A stretch of DNA of 51,497 nucleotides from Nitrospinales bacterium (GTDB lineage Bacteria; Nitrospinota_A; UBA7883; JACRGQ01), in NCBI GenBank assembly GCA_023248495.1, contig JAHFEK010000017.1, positions 1 through 51,497 on the forward strand, written 5' to 3'. Positions 42,295 through 50,706 of this stretch are shown one piece after another; positions within the stretch are counted from its first letter, which is position 1; each line of letters starts with the position of its first letter. The notes under the pieces were generated by a model, which was not told the origin of the DNA, did no database searches, and worked only from the letters and a program-made list of their open reading frames with translations. A program made the position numbers and the translations under genes.

Positions 42295-42993
42295 TTGCCG
42301 ATTGGATCTGAAGGTACTGGGCCCAAACCAGGTTTAGGCGCGTCTAAAAATTTTCGCGTTGTTGATAAGGACGGGTTACGGGTTAACAATCAGATCCGCG
42401 TGCCGGAAATAACGGTAATCGACGAAAAAGGCGAAAATCTCGGCGTTATGCGGGTACCGGAAGCGGTCGCGCAGGCGAACTCGCGGGGACTTGACCTCGT
42501 GGAAGTGTCGCCGCAGGCGAAGCCGCCGGTCTGCAAGTACATGGATTATGGAAAATTCAAGTACCGGAAGAACAAAAAAGCGCACGAGGCAAAAAGACAT
42601 CAGAAAATAATCAAGGTCAAGGAAGTAAAATTGACCCCCCGGACGAGCGAGCACGATTACCAGTTCAAGCTGGTTCATATCATGCGCTTCCTGGGTGAAG
42701 GAAATAAGGCAAAAGTAACGGTGTTTTTTAAAGGACGTCAGATCGATCATGCCGAGCTCGGCAGGACGATGCTGGATCGGTACGTGAAGGACACCGAAGA
42801 GTTTGCTTTTGTTACGCAACAGCCGAAGCTGGAAGGGCGCACCATGAGCATCCTGCTGGAGCCCAAGCCCGCGAAGGCAAAACCGGCGGCGCCTAAAACG
42901 GCGGCGCCCAAAACGGCGGCCGGCGCTAAAGCGGCGGAAGAAGAAAAGAAACCAGTCCAAGTGAAGGAAGGAGAAGTCAGTGCCGAAAATTAA
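42295..42993 (+). CDS. infC: Translation initiation factor IF-3
   Basis: A 232-residue IF-3, which keeps 30S subunits free and checks the start codon. PPVCKYMDYGKFKYRKNKK is the family signature. A C-terminal alanine-, proline- and lysine-rich tail (AAPKTAAPKTAA) extends past the usual end. The ribosome site GAGGAGG is at 42282-42288. The in-frame ATG at 42289 touches it directly, so TTG at 42295 (six bases away) is the best start; ATT at 42301 is also possible. Rare start codons are used for infC autoregulation in other bacteria. It overlaps rpmI by 14 bases. Confidence 0.93.
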   Translation: MPIGSEGTGPKPGLGASKNFRVVDKDGLRVNNQIRVPEITVIDEKGENLGVMRVPEAVAQANSRGLDLVEVSPQAKPPVCKYMDYGKFKYRKNKKAHEAKRHQKIIKVKEVKLTPRTSEHDYQFKLVHIMRFLGEGNKAKVTVFFKGRQIDHAELGRTMLDRYVKDTEEFAFVTQQPKLEGRTMSILLEPKPAKAKPAAPKTAAPKTAAGAKAAEEEKKPVQVKEGEVSAEN

Positions 42994-43183
42994 GACCAAG
43001 AAAGCCGCCGCGAAGCGGTTCAGGGTGACAGGATCCGGCAAGGTGAAAAAGAAGAACACGAACACCCGCCACCTGCTGTCCAATAAGACCACGAAAAGCA
43101 AGCGCCAGGCCCGCGGTACCACAATCGTGGAACATCCGGGAGACCTGAAGCGAATTAAGAAAATGATGCCGTACCAGTTCTGA
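42980..43183 (+). CDS. rpmI: 50S ribosomal protein L35
   Basis: A 67-residue basic protein with the family sequence [20 protein letters not shown] and a C-terminus [10 protein letters not shown]. The start is GTG 42980 with AAGGAG at 42968-42973, six bases upstream. It begins inside the end of infC, which couples their translation. The order infC-rpmI-rplT is the universal one. Confidence 0.96.
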   Translation: MPKIKTKKAAAKRFRVTGSGKVKKKNTNTRHLLSNKTTKSKRQARGTTIVEHPGDLKRIKKMMPYQF

Positions 43184-43199
43184 AGCGAGGAGGAAAACA

Positions 43200-43568
43200 A
43201 TGGCAAGGGTAAAAGGCGGTCCCGCTTCACGGGCACGCAAAAAGAAGATACTGAAGGCGTCTGAAGGGTTTGTCGGGTCGCGCAGAGCCGTATTCAAACA
43301 CGCCAAACAGACCGTCATCCGCGGCGGCGTATACGCCTACCGCGACCGCAAGGTGCGCAAGCGCGACTTCCGCTCGCTCTGGATCGTCCGGATCAACGCC
43401 GCCGCGCGTACCGAGGGCCTAAGCTACAGCCAACTCATCAACGGCCTTAAACACGCCGGGATCGAACTTGATCGGAAAATACTGGCGGATATGGCCGTGC
43501 GCGAGCCGCAGGCGTTCAGCCAAGTCGTGAAAAAGGCCAAGGAAGGTCTCGTCAAGAAGGCTGCCTAA
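43200..43568 (+). CDS. rplT: 50S ribosomal protein L20
   Basis: A 122-residue basic protein beginning [19 protein letters not shown], with the typical [12 protein letters not shown] and [27 protein letters not shown] is six bases upstream of the ATG. L20 is needed early in 50S assembly and in other bacteria represses its own operon by binding the rpmI leader; I did not find the binding structure here. Confidence 0.97.
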   Translation: MARVKGGPASRARKKKILKASEGFVGSRRAVFKHAKQTVIRGGVYAYRDRKVRKRDFRSLWIVRINAAARTEGLSYSQLINGLKHAGIELDRKILADMAVREPQAFSQVVKKAKEGLVKKAA

Positions 43569-43576
43569 GGTTTACC

Positions 43577-44605
43577 TTGGCAGCCGACCTTATCGCACGC
43601 CTGCTCGAGCTCAAAGGGCAGGTTCCGTCCATTCCCTTCCCGAAGGATGAGCGCGAGCTTGACGCCCTCCGGGTGAGATATCTGGGGAAGAGCGGCGTCA
43701 TCCCGCTTCTTTCGCGGGAGATGGCGGGCGTCCCCAAGGAGCAAAAACCAGAAGCGGGCAAGCTGCTCCAGGAAGCGCGCGCCGCCGTGGAAACCATCAT
43801 CAACGACGCCACGCAAAAAATCAAAGTCGACAAGATCCAAAAAGATATCGACGGCGAGTTCTTCGATATTACCCTTCCAGGGGCCGAACCGGCTTTCGGC
43901 GCGCGCCATCCCCTCAGCGTGGTGATGGACGATATTGTGGGCATTTTCACCAGCATGGGCTTCCAGATCGAAGAGGGGCCGGAAGTGGAAAGCGACTATT
44001 ACAACTTCGAGGCGCTCAACTTCCCCCCGGATCATCCCGCGCGGGACATGCAGGACACATTCCACCTGCCGGACATCAAACGCCTGTTACGCACCCATAC
44101 CTCGCCGGTGCAGCCGCGCGCCATGGCCCGCTACGGGCCGCCGCTTTCCGTCATCGCGCCGGGAAAGGTCTACCGTTGCGACAGCGACATTACCCATTCC
44201 CCGGTCTTCCATCAGATCGAGGGGTTCACCATCGACCGCAAGGTGACGATGGGCGACCTGAAAGGGACGCTCCAGACGTTCATCCACCGCCTCTACGGGC
44301 CGCGGACAAAGGTGCGCCTGCGCCCTTCGTTCTTCCCGTTCGTCGAGCCGGGGGCGGAAGTGGACGTTTCGTGCGTCATCTGCGGCGGCAAGGGATGCCG
44401 CGTCTGCAAAAACACCGGCTGGCTGGAGGTGTTGGGGGCCGGCATGATACATCCCAACGTGCTCAAGTTCAGCAATATCGATCCGGATCAATGGAGCGGT
44501 TTCGCCTTTGGCATGGGCATCGAGCGGCTCGCCATGCGGAAATACGGGGTGGACGACATCCGCCTTTTCTTTGAGAACGACATGCGCTTTTTAAGGCAGT
44601 TTTAG
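43577..44605 (+). CDS. pheS: Phenylalanyl-tRNA synthetase alpha subunit
   Basis: A 342-residue catalytic subunit that charges tRNA-Phe as an alpha2-beta2 enzyme. An N-terminal coiled coil is followed by motif 2 (YRCDSDITHSPVFHQIEGF) and motif 3 (GFAFGMGIERLAMRKYG), ending DMRFLRQF. A CxxC-CxxC-like cluster (CVICGGKGCRVC) is of the kind seen in many bacterial PheS. The start is TTG 43577 with AAGG upstream, eight bases after the rplT stop. Confidence 0.95.
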   Translation: MAADLIARLLELKGQVPSIPFPKDERELDALRVRYLGKSGVIPLLSREMAGVPKEQKPEAGKLLQEARAAVETIINDATQKIKVDKIQKDIDGEFFDITLPGAEPAFGARHPLSVVMDDIVGIFTSMGFQIEEGPEVESDYYNFEALNFPPDHPARDMQDTFHLPDIKRLLRTHTSPVQPRAMARYGPPLSVIAPGKVYRCDSDITHSPVFHQIEGFTIDRKVTMGDLKGTLQTFIHRLYGPRTKVRLRPSFFPFVEPGAEVDVSCVICGGKGCRVCKNTGWLEVLGAGMIHPNVLKFSNIDPDQWSGFAFGMGIERLAMRKYGVDDIRLFFENDMRFLRQF

Positions 44606-44608
44606 GCC

Positions 44609-46996
44609 ATGCGGTTAAGTTATCTCTGGCTCAACGACTGGGTGGAGCACGGTCTCTCCCCCGAACTCCTGGCGGCGGGACTTACCTCCGCCGGCCTTGA
44701 AACGAATATCGTGCGGGATCTGCGCGGCGCGTATGACAATGTGGTCGTCGGACGGGTACTTTCCGTTTCGCCGCATCCAGACGCCGACAACATCCGCATT
44801 ACCGAGGTGGACATCAATGGCGCCACGTTGCAGATCGTCTGCGGTGCGCCAAACGTGGCGCCGGATCAGCGGGTGGCTGTCGCGCGTATCGGCGCGAAAC
44901 TTCCCAACGGCATGGTCATCGAAAAACGGAAACTCCGCGGCGTCGAATCGTCAGGAATGATTTGCTCGGAAGCGGAGCTGGGCATCAGCGCTGAATCCAA
45001 CGGCATCATGACGCTGGAACCCGGCATTCCGCTAGGGGCGAAGCTGGCCAACCATTACGAACTGGAAGACGTGATATTGGAAATTGATATCACGCCAAAC
45101 CGCGGCGACTGCCTAAGCGTGTGGGGGGCCGCCCGCGAGGTGGCCGCCATCTCCGGCGGGAAACTGAGACTTCCCGATCCGATGCAGGAGTGGGGAACCG
45201 GCCTCGAAAATTTCAGCGTCTATGTGGAGAATAACGATGGCTGCCCGCGCTACACCGCCCGCGCAATTCGCGGCGTGACGGTCGGCCCCTCCCCGCTGAA
45301 AGTGCGCCGCCGCCTCTTTGCCGCCGGCGTCCGCCCCATCAACAACGTGGTGGATGCCACCAACTACATCATGCTGGAGACCGGCCACCCGCTGCACGCC
45401 TTCGACCGCCGGGACCTGCAAGATAGCCGGATCATCGTGCGCAATGCCCGCCCAGGCGAACGGTTCACCACGTTGGACGGCAAAGTGCACGAGCTTGCCG
45501 CCGACGCGCTGCTCATCGCCGACGCCCATCGCGGCGTGGCGCTGGCCGGCGTGATGGGGGGCCTCAACAGCGAAGTAAAGCCGGATACCACCGACATCAT
45601 TCTCGAGGCGGCCTACTTCGACCCGGTCTGCGTGCGCAAAACCGCCAAAGCTTTGGGGGTATCCACGGAATCGTCCTACCGCTTCGAGCGGGGCGTCGAT
45701 CCGCGGGGAGTGCCGTTGGCCAGCTTGTTGGCGGCCCGCATGATCGGCGCGTCGGCCGGGGGAACGCCGGACGGCTTCGTCGATGTGTATCCCATGCAAT
45801 GGCAAGCGCCGGCCATCCGCCTGCGCACCACCAAAGTGAACGATACCCTCGGCCTCATCCTCAGCGGCCAACAGGTGCTGAACTATCTCGGCTCGCTTGG
45901 ATTCGACTGCAAGATGGAAGGCGACGGGCTGTTCGCCGTAACCGCCCCCTCATGGCGGCACGACATAAAAATCGAGACGGATATCATCGAAGAAGTGGCC
46001 CGCCTCCACGGATACGCGAACATACCCGCCACCACGCCACGCTTGGCGCAGCACGAAGCGGTGGAAGGGGGAACTTACCGCGCCCGCAGCCGCATGGCCG
46101 ATCTGCTGGCCGCCGCCGGTTTTTACGAAACCCTGAACTACTCGTTCATCAACCCTGCGTGGCGCATCGGTCTCGGCCTGGCGGGCAAAGAACCGGTGCC
46201 GATGGAAAACCGCATCAACGCCGATTTGTGCGAACTGCGCACCGCCCTGCTACCCGGCCTGCTCGGCGCCGCCGCACTCAACCTGCGCAAAGGGGAAGAA
46301 ACCCTTTCACTCTTTGAAACCGGCACGGTCTTCTCCCGCGCGGTAAACGAAGTCCGGGAGGAATTCCACTGCGCGGCGATCATGACGGCGGGGGAAGATG
46401 AGCTGTTGGGAGCTTCCATCCCGCGCGGTTTCCACCGTCTCAAGGGCATTTTGCAAAAAGTGATCAAAGCCCTCGCCGGGACGGAGCCGGCGTTCGTCCG
46501 GCCGGCCGATGCCGTCCGCCGCCAATATCTGTATACGCACCGGCAGGCGGAAATCCGCGTGGGCGAAACCGTCATCGGCGTCATGGGGCAAATGCACCCG
46601 CTGGCGCTGCAACAATTCGACATTGAAGCGCCCATGGTTTATTTTGAACTATCGGCGGACGCTCTGATACAATCGCGGGGCAAGGAAAATACCCCGATGG
46701 AACCGTTGCCGCGGTTTCCCGGCATTAAACGAGATCTGGCGTTATTGGTTGATGAACGGACGGAGGCTGGAGGTATCATGGAGACCATCATAGGCACCGA
46801 CCGCGCCCTGATACGGCATTGCCGCTTATTCGACCTTTACCAGGGGCCGCAGGTTCCGGCGGGAAAAAAAAGTCTCGCGTTCCGGCTCCTTATCCAAAAT
46901 CCGGAACAGACGCTCACCGATAAGGCCGGCGATGATCTTATGGCCGCCATCCTGCAACGGGTGGGCCAACGCCACGGCGCGGAATTGAGGATGTAA
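44609..46996 (+). CDS. pheT: Phenylalanyl-tRNA synthetase beta subunit
   Basis: A 795-residue subunit of normal length. The N-terminal tRNA-binding EMAP-like domain carries GRVLSVSPHPDADNI. B3/B4 editing domains follow, with a B5 segment near IKIETDIIEEVARLHGYANI and a C-terminal anticodon-binding FDX-ACB domain (PRFPGIKRDLALLVDE). It starts 3 bases after pheS. Its stop overlaps the next start by one base (TAATG). Confidence 0.96.
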   Translation: MRLSYLWLNDWVEHGLSPELLAAGLTSAGLETNIVRDLRGAYDNVVVGRVLSVSPHPDADNIRITEVDINGATLQIVCGAPNVAPDQRVAVARIGAKLPNGMVIEKRKLRGVESSGMICSEAELGISAESNGIMTLEPGIPLGAKLANHYELEDVILEIDITPNRGDCLSVWGAAREVAAISGGKLRLPDPMQEWGTGLENFSVYVENNDGCPRYTARAIRGVTVGPSPLKVRRRLFAAGVRPINNVVDATNYIMLETGHPLHAFDRRDLQDSRIIVRNARPGERFTTLDGKVHELAADALLIADAHRGVALAGVMGGLNSEVKPDTTDIILEAAYFDPVCVRKTAKALGVSTESSYRFERGVDPRGVPLASLLAARMIGASAGGTPDGFVDVYPMQWQAPAIRLRTTKVNDTLGLILSGQQVLNYLGSLGFDCKMEGDGLFAVTAPSWRHDIKIETDIIEEVARLHGYANIPATTPRLAQHEAVEGGTYRARSRMADLLAAAGFYETLNYSFINPAWRIGLGLAGKEPVPMENRINADLCELRTALLPGLLGAAALNLRKGEETLSLFETGTVFSRAVNEVREEFHCAAIMTAGEDELLGASIPRGFHRLKGILQKVIKALAGTEPAFVRPADAVRRQYLYTHRQAEIRVGETVIGVMGQMHPLALQQFDIEAPMVYFELSADALIQSRGKENTPMEPLPRFPGIKRDLALLVDERTEAGGIMETIIGTDRALIRHCRLFDLYQGPQVPAGKKSLAFRLLIQNPEQTLTDKAGDDLMAAILQRVGQRHGAELRM

Positions 46997-47271
46997 TGAC
47001 GGAATCGAAACTCAAGCAACTTGCCGCGAAGGTGGAGCGCCTCGCCGCCGAATTTGTCATCTGCCGGCGCGAGAACGCCCGGCTCAAACGCCTGCTGCTG
47101 GCCGCCGAAACGAAAATCAAAAACCTCTCCGTGCCCGGCGCCTCCACCGCTGAGGGAAGCAACGTGATGGATCTGTCCCGCCAAGTCGAAAAAATGAAGG
47201 GAGAGCGGAAAGTCATCAAGGAAAAAGTGGAAAAAATGGCCACGCGCCTTGAAAAATTCTACAAGGATTGA
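46996..47271 (+). CDS. Small coiled-coil protein, ZapB-like
   Basis: A 91-residue protein that is nearly all predicted coiled coil, with heptad-like leucines and many K, E and R (KLKQLAAKVERLAAEF, then RENARLKRLLLAAETK). It overlaps pheT by one base and is directly upstream of zapA. This place and shape fit a divisome ZapB-like partner, but sequence alone does not prove it, as coiled coils are poorly diagnostic. Confidence 0.7.
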   Translation: MTESKLKQLAAKVERLAAEFVICRRENARLKRLLLAAETKIKNLSVPGASTAEGSNVMDLSRQVEKMKGERKVIKEKVEKMATRLEKFYKD

Positions 47272-47272
47272 A

Positions 47273-47614
47273 ATGGATCCAAAAGACATCACGATCACGC
47301 TGCACGGACGGGATTACCGCATCCAAAGCCCTTTCGCCGAGGAATATACCCGCACGCTGGCAAAATACTGCGACCAGCAGATGAAGGACATCGCCAAGGC
47401 CACCGGTTCCGCCGACTATCTCGGCCTGTCGGTGCTCACCCTGCTGCAAATAGCGCACAATTACCACCAGGAACGTGATGCCGCCAACAAGCCGCATCCC
47501 GGCGCGGAAGCCGAAATCAGCCGCCTCATGGAACTTTTGGACAAGGCCGAAAAAGACGCGGGAGAGGCAGAAGCCGAAAAGCCGGCACACGCCATCAACC
47601 CCAACACGCTGTAA
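47273..47614 (+). CDS. zapA: Cell division protein ZapA
   Basis: A 113-residue ZapA. It has the N-terminal strand pair (ITITLHGRDYRIQSPFAEEY) and central helix (LTLLQIAHNYHQERDAAN), followed by a long coiled-coil helix. ZapA bundles FtsZ filaments at the division ring. ATG 47273, with AAGGA six bases upstream, gives the usual start; an in-frame ATG at 47249 would overlap the upstream gene. The acidic tail after residue 90 is variable in the family. Confidence 0.88.
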   Translation: MDPKDITITLHGRDYRIQSPFAEEYTRTLAKYCDQQMKDIAKATGSADYLGLSVLTLLQIAHNYHQERDAANKPHPGAEAEISRLMELLDKAEKDAGEAEAEKPAHAINPNTL

Positions 47615-47659
47615 TCCCCTCCGCCGTTCCAAGCGGAAAATAAAACTGGAGTAAATTGC

Positions 47660-49396
47660 ATGGAATGGATTCAGTGGGGCGTTCCTGGGCGATTCAGGCT
47701 GCGGCCGCTAACCGGGTATTGGCCGGACGCGTTATTTATCCTTTGCCTCGCCGGCCTTTTTTACGGCCTCGCGGGATTTGAAAAGCAGGTAACGGCGCAT
47801 TTCCGCCCCGCTTTCGAGATAGACCTTTCGCCGATGGCCCTGCCGAAGTACGCACTGTTCTCGCTGGCGCGCGGGCTCGCCGCATACGCGATTTCGCTGA
47901 CATTCACCCTTCTATACGGCTACTGGGCGGCAAAAGATGAGCGCGCCGGATCAATCCTCGTTCCGTTGCTCGACATCCTGCAAAGCATTCCGGTGCTCGG
48001 CTTCATGCCCGGCGTGGTGCTTGCCCTTATCGCCCTTTTCCCCCAATCCAATATCGGCCTCGAATTGGCCTGCATCATCATGATATTCACCGGACAAGCA
48101 TGGAACATGACCTTCAGTTTTTATCACTCCCTACGCTCGTTGCCGCCCGAACAGCGTGAAGCGGCGACGGTCTTCCGCTTCAGCTGGTGGCAAAAACTGC
48201 GCTGGGTAGAGCTCCCGTCCGCCGCCACCGGCTTGGTATGGAATAGCATGATGAGCATGGCGGGTGGCTGGTTTTTTCTGATGGTAAGCGAAGCATTCAT
48301 GCTGGGGGAAAAAGATTACCGGCTTCCGGGCCTGGGCTCGTACATGAGCGTGGCGGTGGACAAAGGCAATTATCCCGCCATGGCGTGGGCCTTTTTCGCC
48401 ATGATCGCGATAATCGTGGCGCTGGATCAACTGCTCTGGCGCCCCCTCACCGTATGGGTGCGCCGCTACCGCCTTGAAGAAAGCGCCGGCGAAATGGACA
48501 CCGATTCCTCGTGGTTCCTGGAGTGGCTGACGAAGTTGAAGGCGCTCAAGGCGGCGGAACACGCATTGCACCAACTTATGATGCGCACCTCGAAACGTCC
48601 GGTGCGCCTGCTGCCTCCGCCCGCGCGCGGCGTCCTTGAACGGTGGTTGCTGAACGGCCTTCGATGGTTTCTTATCGGCGCGGTGACCGCCATCTTGTTA
48701 TACGCGGCGGTTCAGCTTGCGGGCCTGGTATCGGAACTCGGCGTGTCGGAATGGAAAACGGTTTGGTATTCGACGTTCCTCACTTTCTTGCGCGTCTTCG
48801 GGGTTTTGCTGGGGGGAACGCTGTGGACTCTGCCGGTGGGAATTTTGATAGGCAGATCCCCCGCCGCGCTTAAAATCCTGCGGCCGGTGGTGCAGATAGC
48901 CGCATCGTTTCCCGCGCCGATGCTTTTCCCCGCGATGGTGGCGCTCTTCATCTGGCTCCATCTTTCCCTGGGGTGGGGAAGCGTCCTCCTGATGCTGCTC
49001 GGCAGCCAATGGTATATTTTATTTAACGTGATCGGCGCGGCGGCGGCGGTGCCCGCGGATCTCAAAGAGGCAACGGTTAGTTTCCGTCTTTCAGGTTGGC
49101 GTCAGTTTACCGCGCTCTATGTACCCGCCGTTTTTCCGGCGCTGGTCACTGGATGGGTAACGGCCGCGGGCGGGGCATGGAACGCCAGCATCGTCGCGGA
49201 AAAAGTGAGCTACAATGGGCAGCCTCTGGCCACGGATGGAATCGGGGCATTGATAAGCCAATCGGCCGAACGGGGCGATTTCCACACGCTTGCCGCCAGC
49301 ATCATGGTAATGGCCGCGGTGGTGGTGCTAATGAACAGGGTGTTGTGGGGCCGGTTGTATGATCTTGCGCAAGAGCGCTATTCGCTGGGAAAATGA
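47660..49396 (+). CDS. ABC importer, duplicated permease (COG4986-like)
   Basis: A 578-residue membrane protein with two permease domains in one chain. Each has the EAA-loop seen in nitrate/sulfonate-type importers: SLPPEQREAATVFRFSWWQKL in the first half and VPADLKEATVSFRLSGWRQF in the second. About twelve hydrophobic segments are present. It overlaps the ATPase gene by 4 bases (ATGA). No substrate-binding protein is seen. It probably imports an anion such as nitrate, sulfonate or bicarbonate, but the substrate is unknown. Confidence 0.88.
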   Translation: MEWIQWGVPGRFRLRPLTGYWPDALFILCLAGLFYGLAGFEKQVTAHFRPAFEIDLSPMALPKYALFSLARGLAAYAISLTFTLLYGYWAAKDERAGSILVPLLDILQSIPVLGFMPGVVLALIALFPQSNIGLELACIIMIFTGQAWNMTFSFYHSLRSLPPEQREAATVFRFSWWQKLRWVELPSAATGLVWNSMMSMAGGWFFLMVSEAFMLGEKDYRLPGLGSYMSVAVDKGNYPAMAWAFFAMIAIIVALDQLLWRPLTVWVRRYRLEESAGEMDTDSSWFLEWLTKLKALKAAEHALHQLMMRTSKRPVRLLPPPARGVLERWLLNGLRWFLIGAVTAILLYAAVQLAGLVSELGVSEWKTVWYSTFLTFLRVFGVLLGGTLWTLPVGILIGRSPAALKILRPVVQIAASFPAPMLFPAMVALFIWLHLSLGWGSVLLMLLGSQWYILFNVIGAAAAVPADLKEATVSFRLSGWRQFTALYVPAVFPALVTGWVTAAGGAWNASIVAEKVSYNGQPLATDGIGALISQSAERGDFHTLAASIMVMAAVVVLMNRVLWGRLYDLAQERYSLGK

Positions 49397-50706
49397 CGGA
49401 ACATATGAACAAGGGCAATAACGGCAAAATACTCTGCGCCGCCGCCGGCATCAGCCACGAATTCGCCAAGCCCGAGGGCAACCGCCTCAAGGTGCTCGAT
49501 AACATCAGCCTCCAGATAAAATCAGGCGAAGTGGTGGCGCTGCTCGGCCCTTCGGGGTGTGGCAAATCCACCATCCTCCGCATACTTGCCGGTCTTATCA
49601 AGCCCACCGCCGGGGATGTCTTCACCCACGGTGAAAAGCTGAGGGGACTCAACCTGGGCGCCGCCATCGTGTTTCAGGGATTCGCCCTCTATCCGTGGAT
49701 GACGGTGACGGAGAACATCGAAGTGGTGCTCAAATCGACCGGCTACCCGTCCGCCGAAATCGATGACAGGGTAAGCGAAACCGTGCGGATGGTCGGTCTC
49801 TCCGGTTTTGAGGATGCCTATCCCCGCGAGCTTTCCGGCGGCATGAAACAGCGGGTGGGCATCGCTCGGGCCATCGCCGTGAAGCCGGAGCTGCTGTTCA
49901 TGGACGAGCCGTTCAGCCAGGTCGACGCGTTGACCGCCGAAAGCCTCCGCGCGGAAGTACTGGACATATGGGAGATTGCCGACACCAATCCCCAATCTAT
50001 TCTCATGGTAAGCCACGACATTAAAGAGGTCGTTTATATGGCCGACCGGATCATTGTTCTGGGAGCGCATCCCGGACGAATCCGTACCGTGACGGAAAAC
50101 CCATTACCCCGTCCACGTGATTACCGTTCGCTGGAATTTCAGCGTCTAATGGAACGGCTGCACGACATCATCAGCGGGCACGAAATGCCGGACGTGACCG
50201 TGGAGCCCGTTATGCCTCCCAACTTTATAGAACCGCTGCCCAACTGCTCCGCCAGCGAAATCGTCGGCCTGATGGAATATCTGGACGCGCGCGGCGGAAC
50301 CGCCGATGTGTTCCAAATTTCCATCGACACGCGCAGCGAGTTCGGCCAAATAATCACTGTTGTCAAGGGAGCCGAAATGCTCGACTTGGTCGATACCCCA
50401 AAACGGATGGTGACCTTGACCCCTGTCGGCCGGCAGTTCACCAAAGCATCGCCCGAAGCCCGCAAAGACATATGGCGGCGGCAAATGCTGCAACTCAATC
50501 TGTTCCGCACAATAAAAGAGCTGATAGACAAACACCCCGAACAGGCCATCAACAAAGAGCTTATCCTGGAAATGATTGTCATGCATATGCCGTTCGAAAA
50601 TTACGAACCGCTATTCGACAATCTCATTCGTTGGGCCCGCTACGGCAACCTCTTCTCCTACGATGAAACATCGGAAACCCTTTCCTCCGCCGACACGCCC
50701 GCCTAA
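49393..50706 (+). CDS. ABC importer ATPase with AAA-associated C-terminal domain
   Basis: A 437-residue protein. The ATPase domain (about residues 10-250) has Walker A GPSGCGKST, signature LSGGMKQRVGIARA, and Walker B LLFMDEPFSQVD. A further 170-residue domain follows (CSASEIVGLMEYLDARGG onward), the AAA-associated C-terminal domain of nitrate/sulfonate-type ATPases, thought to be regulatory. It forms a pair with the duplicated permease. Its stop codon overlaps the stop of the convergent RND gene. Confidence 0.9.
   Translation: MTEHMNKGNNGKILCAAAGISHEFAKPEGNRLKVLDNISLQIKSGEVVALLGPSGCGKSTILRILAGLIKPTAGDVFTHGEKLRGLNLGAAIVFQGFALYPWMTVTENIEVVLKSTGYPSAEIDDRVSETVRMVGLSGFEDAYPRELSGGMKQRVGIARAIAVKPELLFMDEPFSQVDALTAESLRAEVLDIWEIADTNPQSILMVSHDIKEVVYMADRIIVLGAHPGRIRTVTENPLPRPRDYRSLEFQRLMERLHDIISGHEMPDVTVEPVMPPNFIEPLPNCSASEIVGLMEYLDARGGTADVFQISIDTRSEFGQIITVVKGAEMLDLVDTPKRMVTLTPVGRQFTKASPEARKDIWRRQMLQLNLFRTIKELIDKHPEQAINKELILEMIVMHMPFENYEPLFDNLIRWARYGNLFSYDETSETLSSADTPA

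Noticed and set aside
47615-47659. 6S RNA downstream of zapA
   Set aside because: The gap is only 45 bases, too short for 6S RNA, which is often found at this position in other bacteria.
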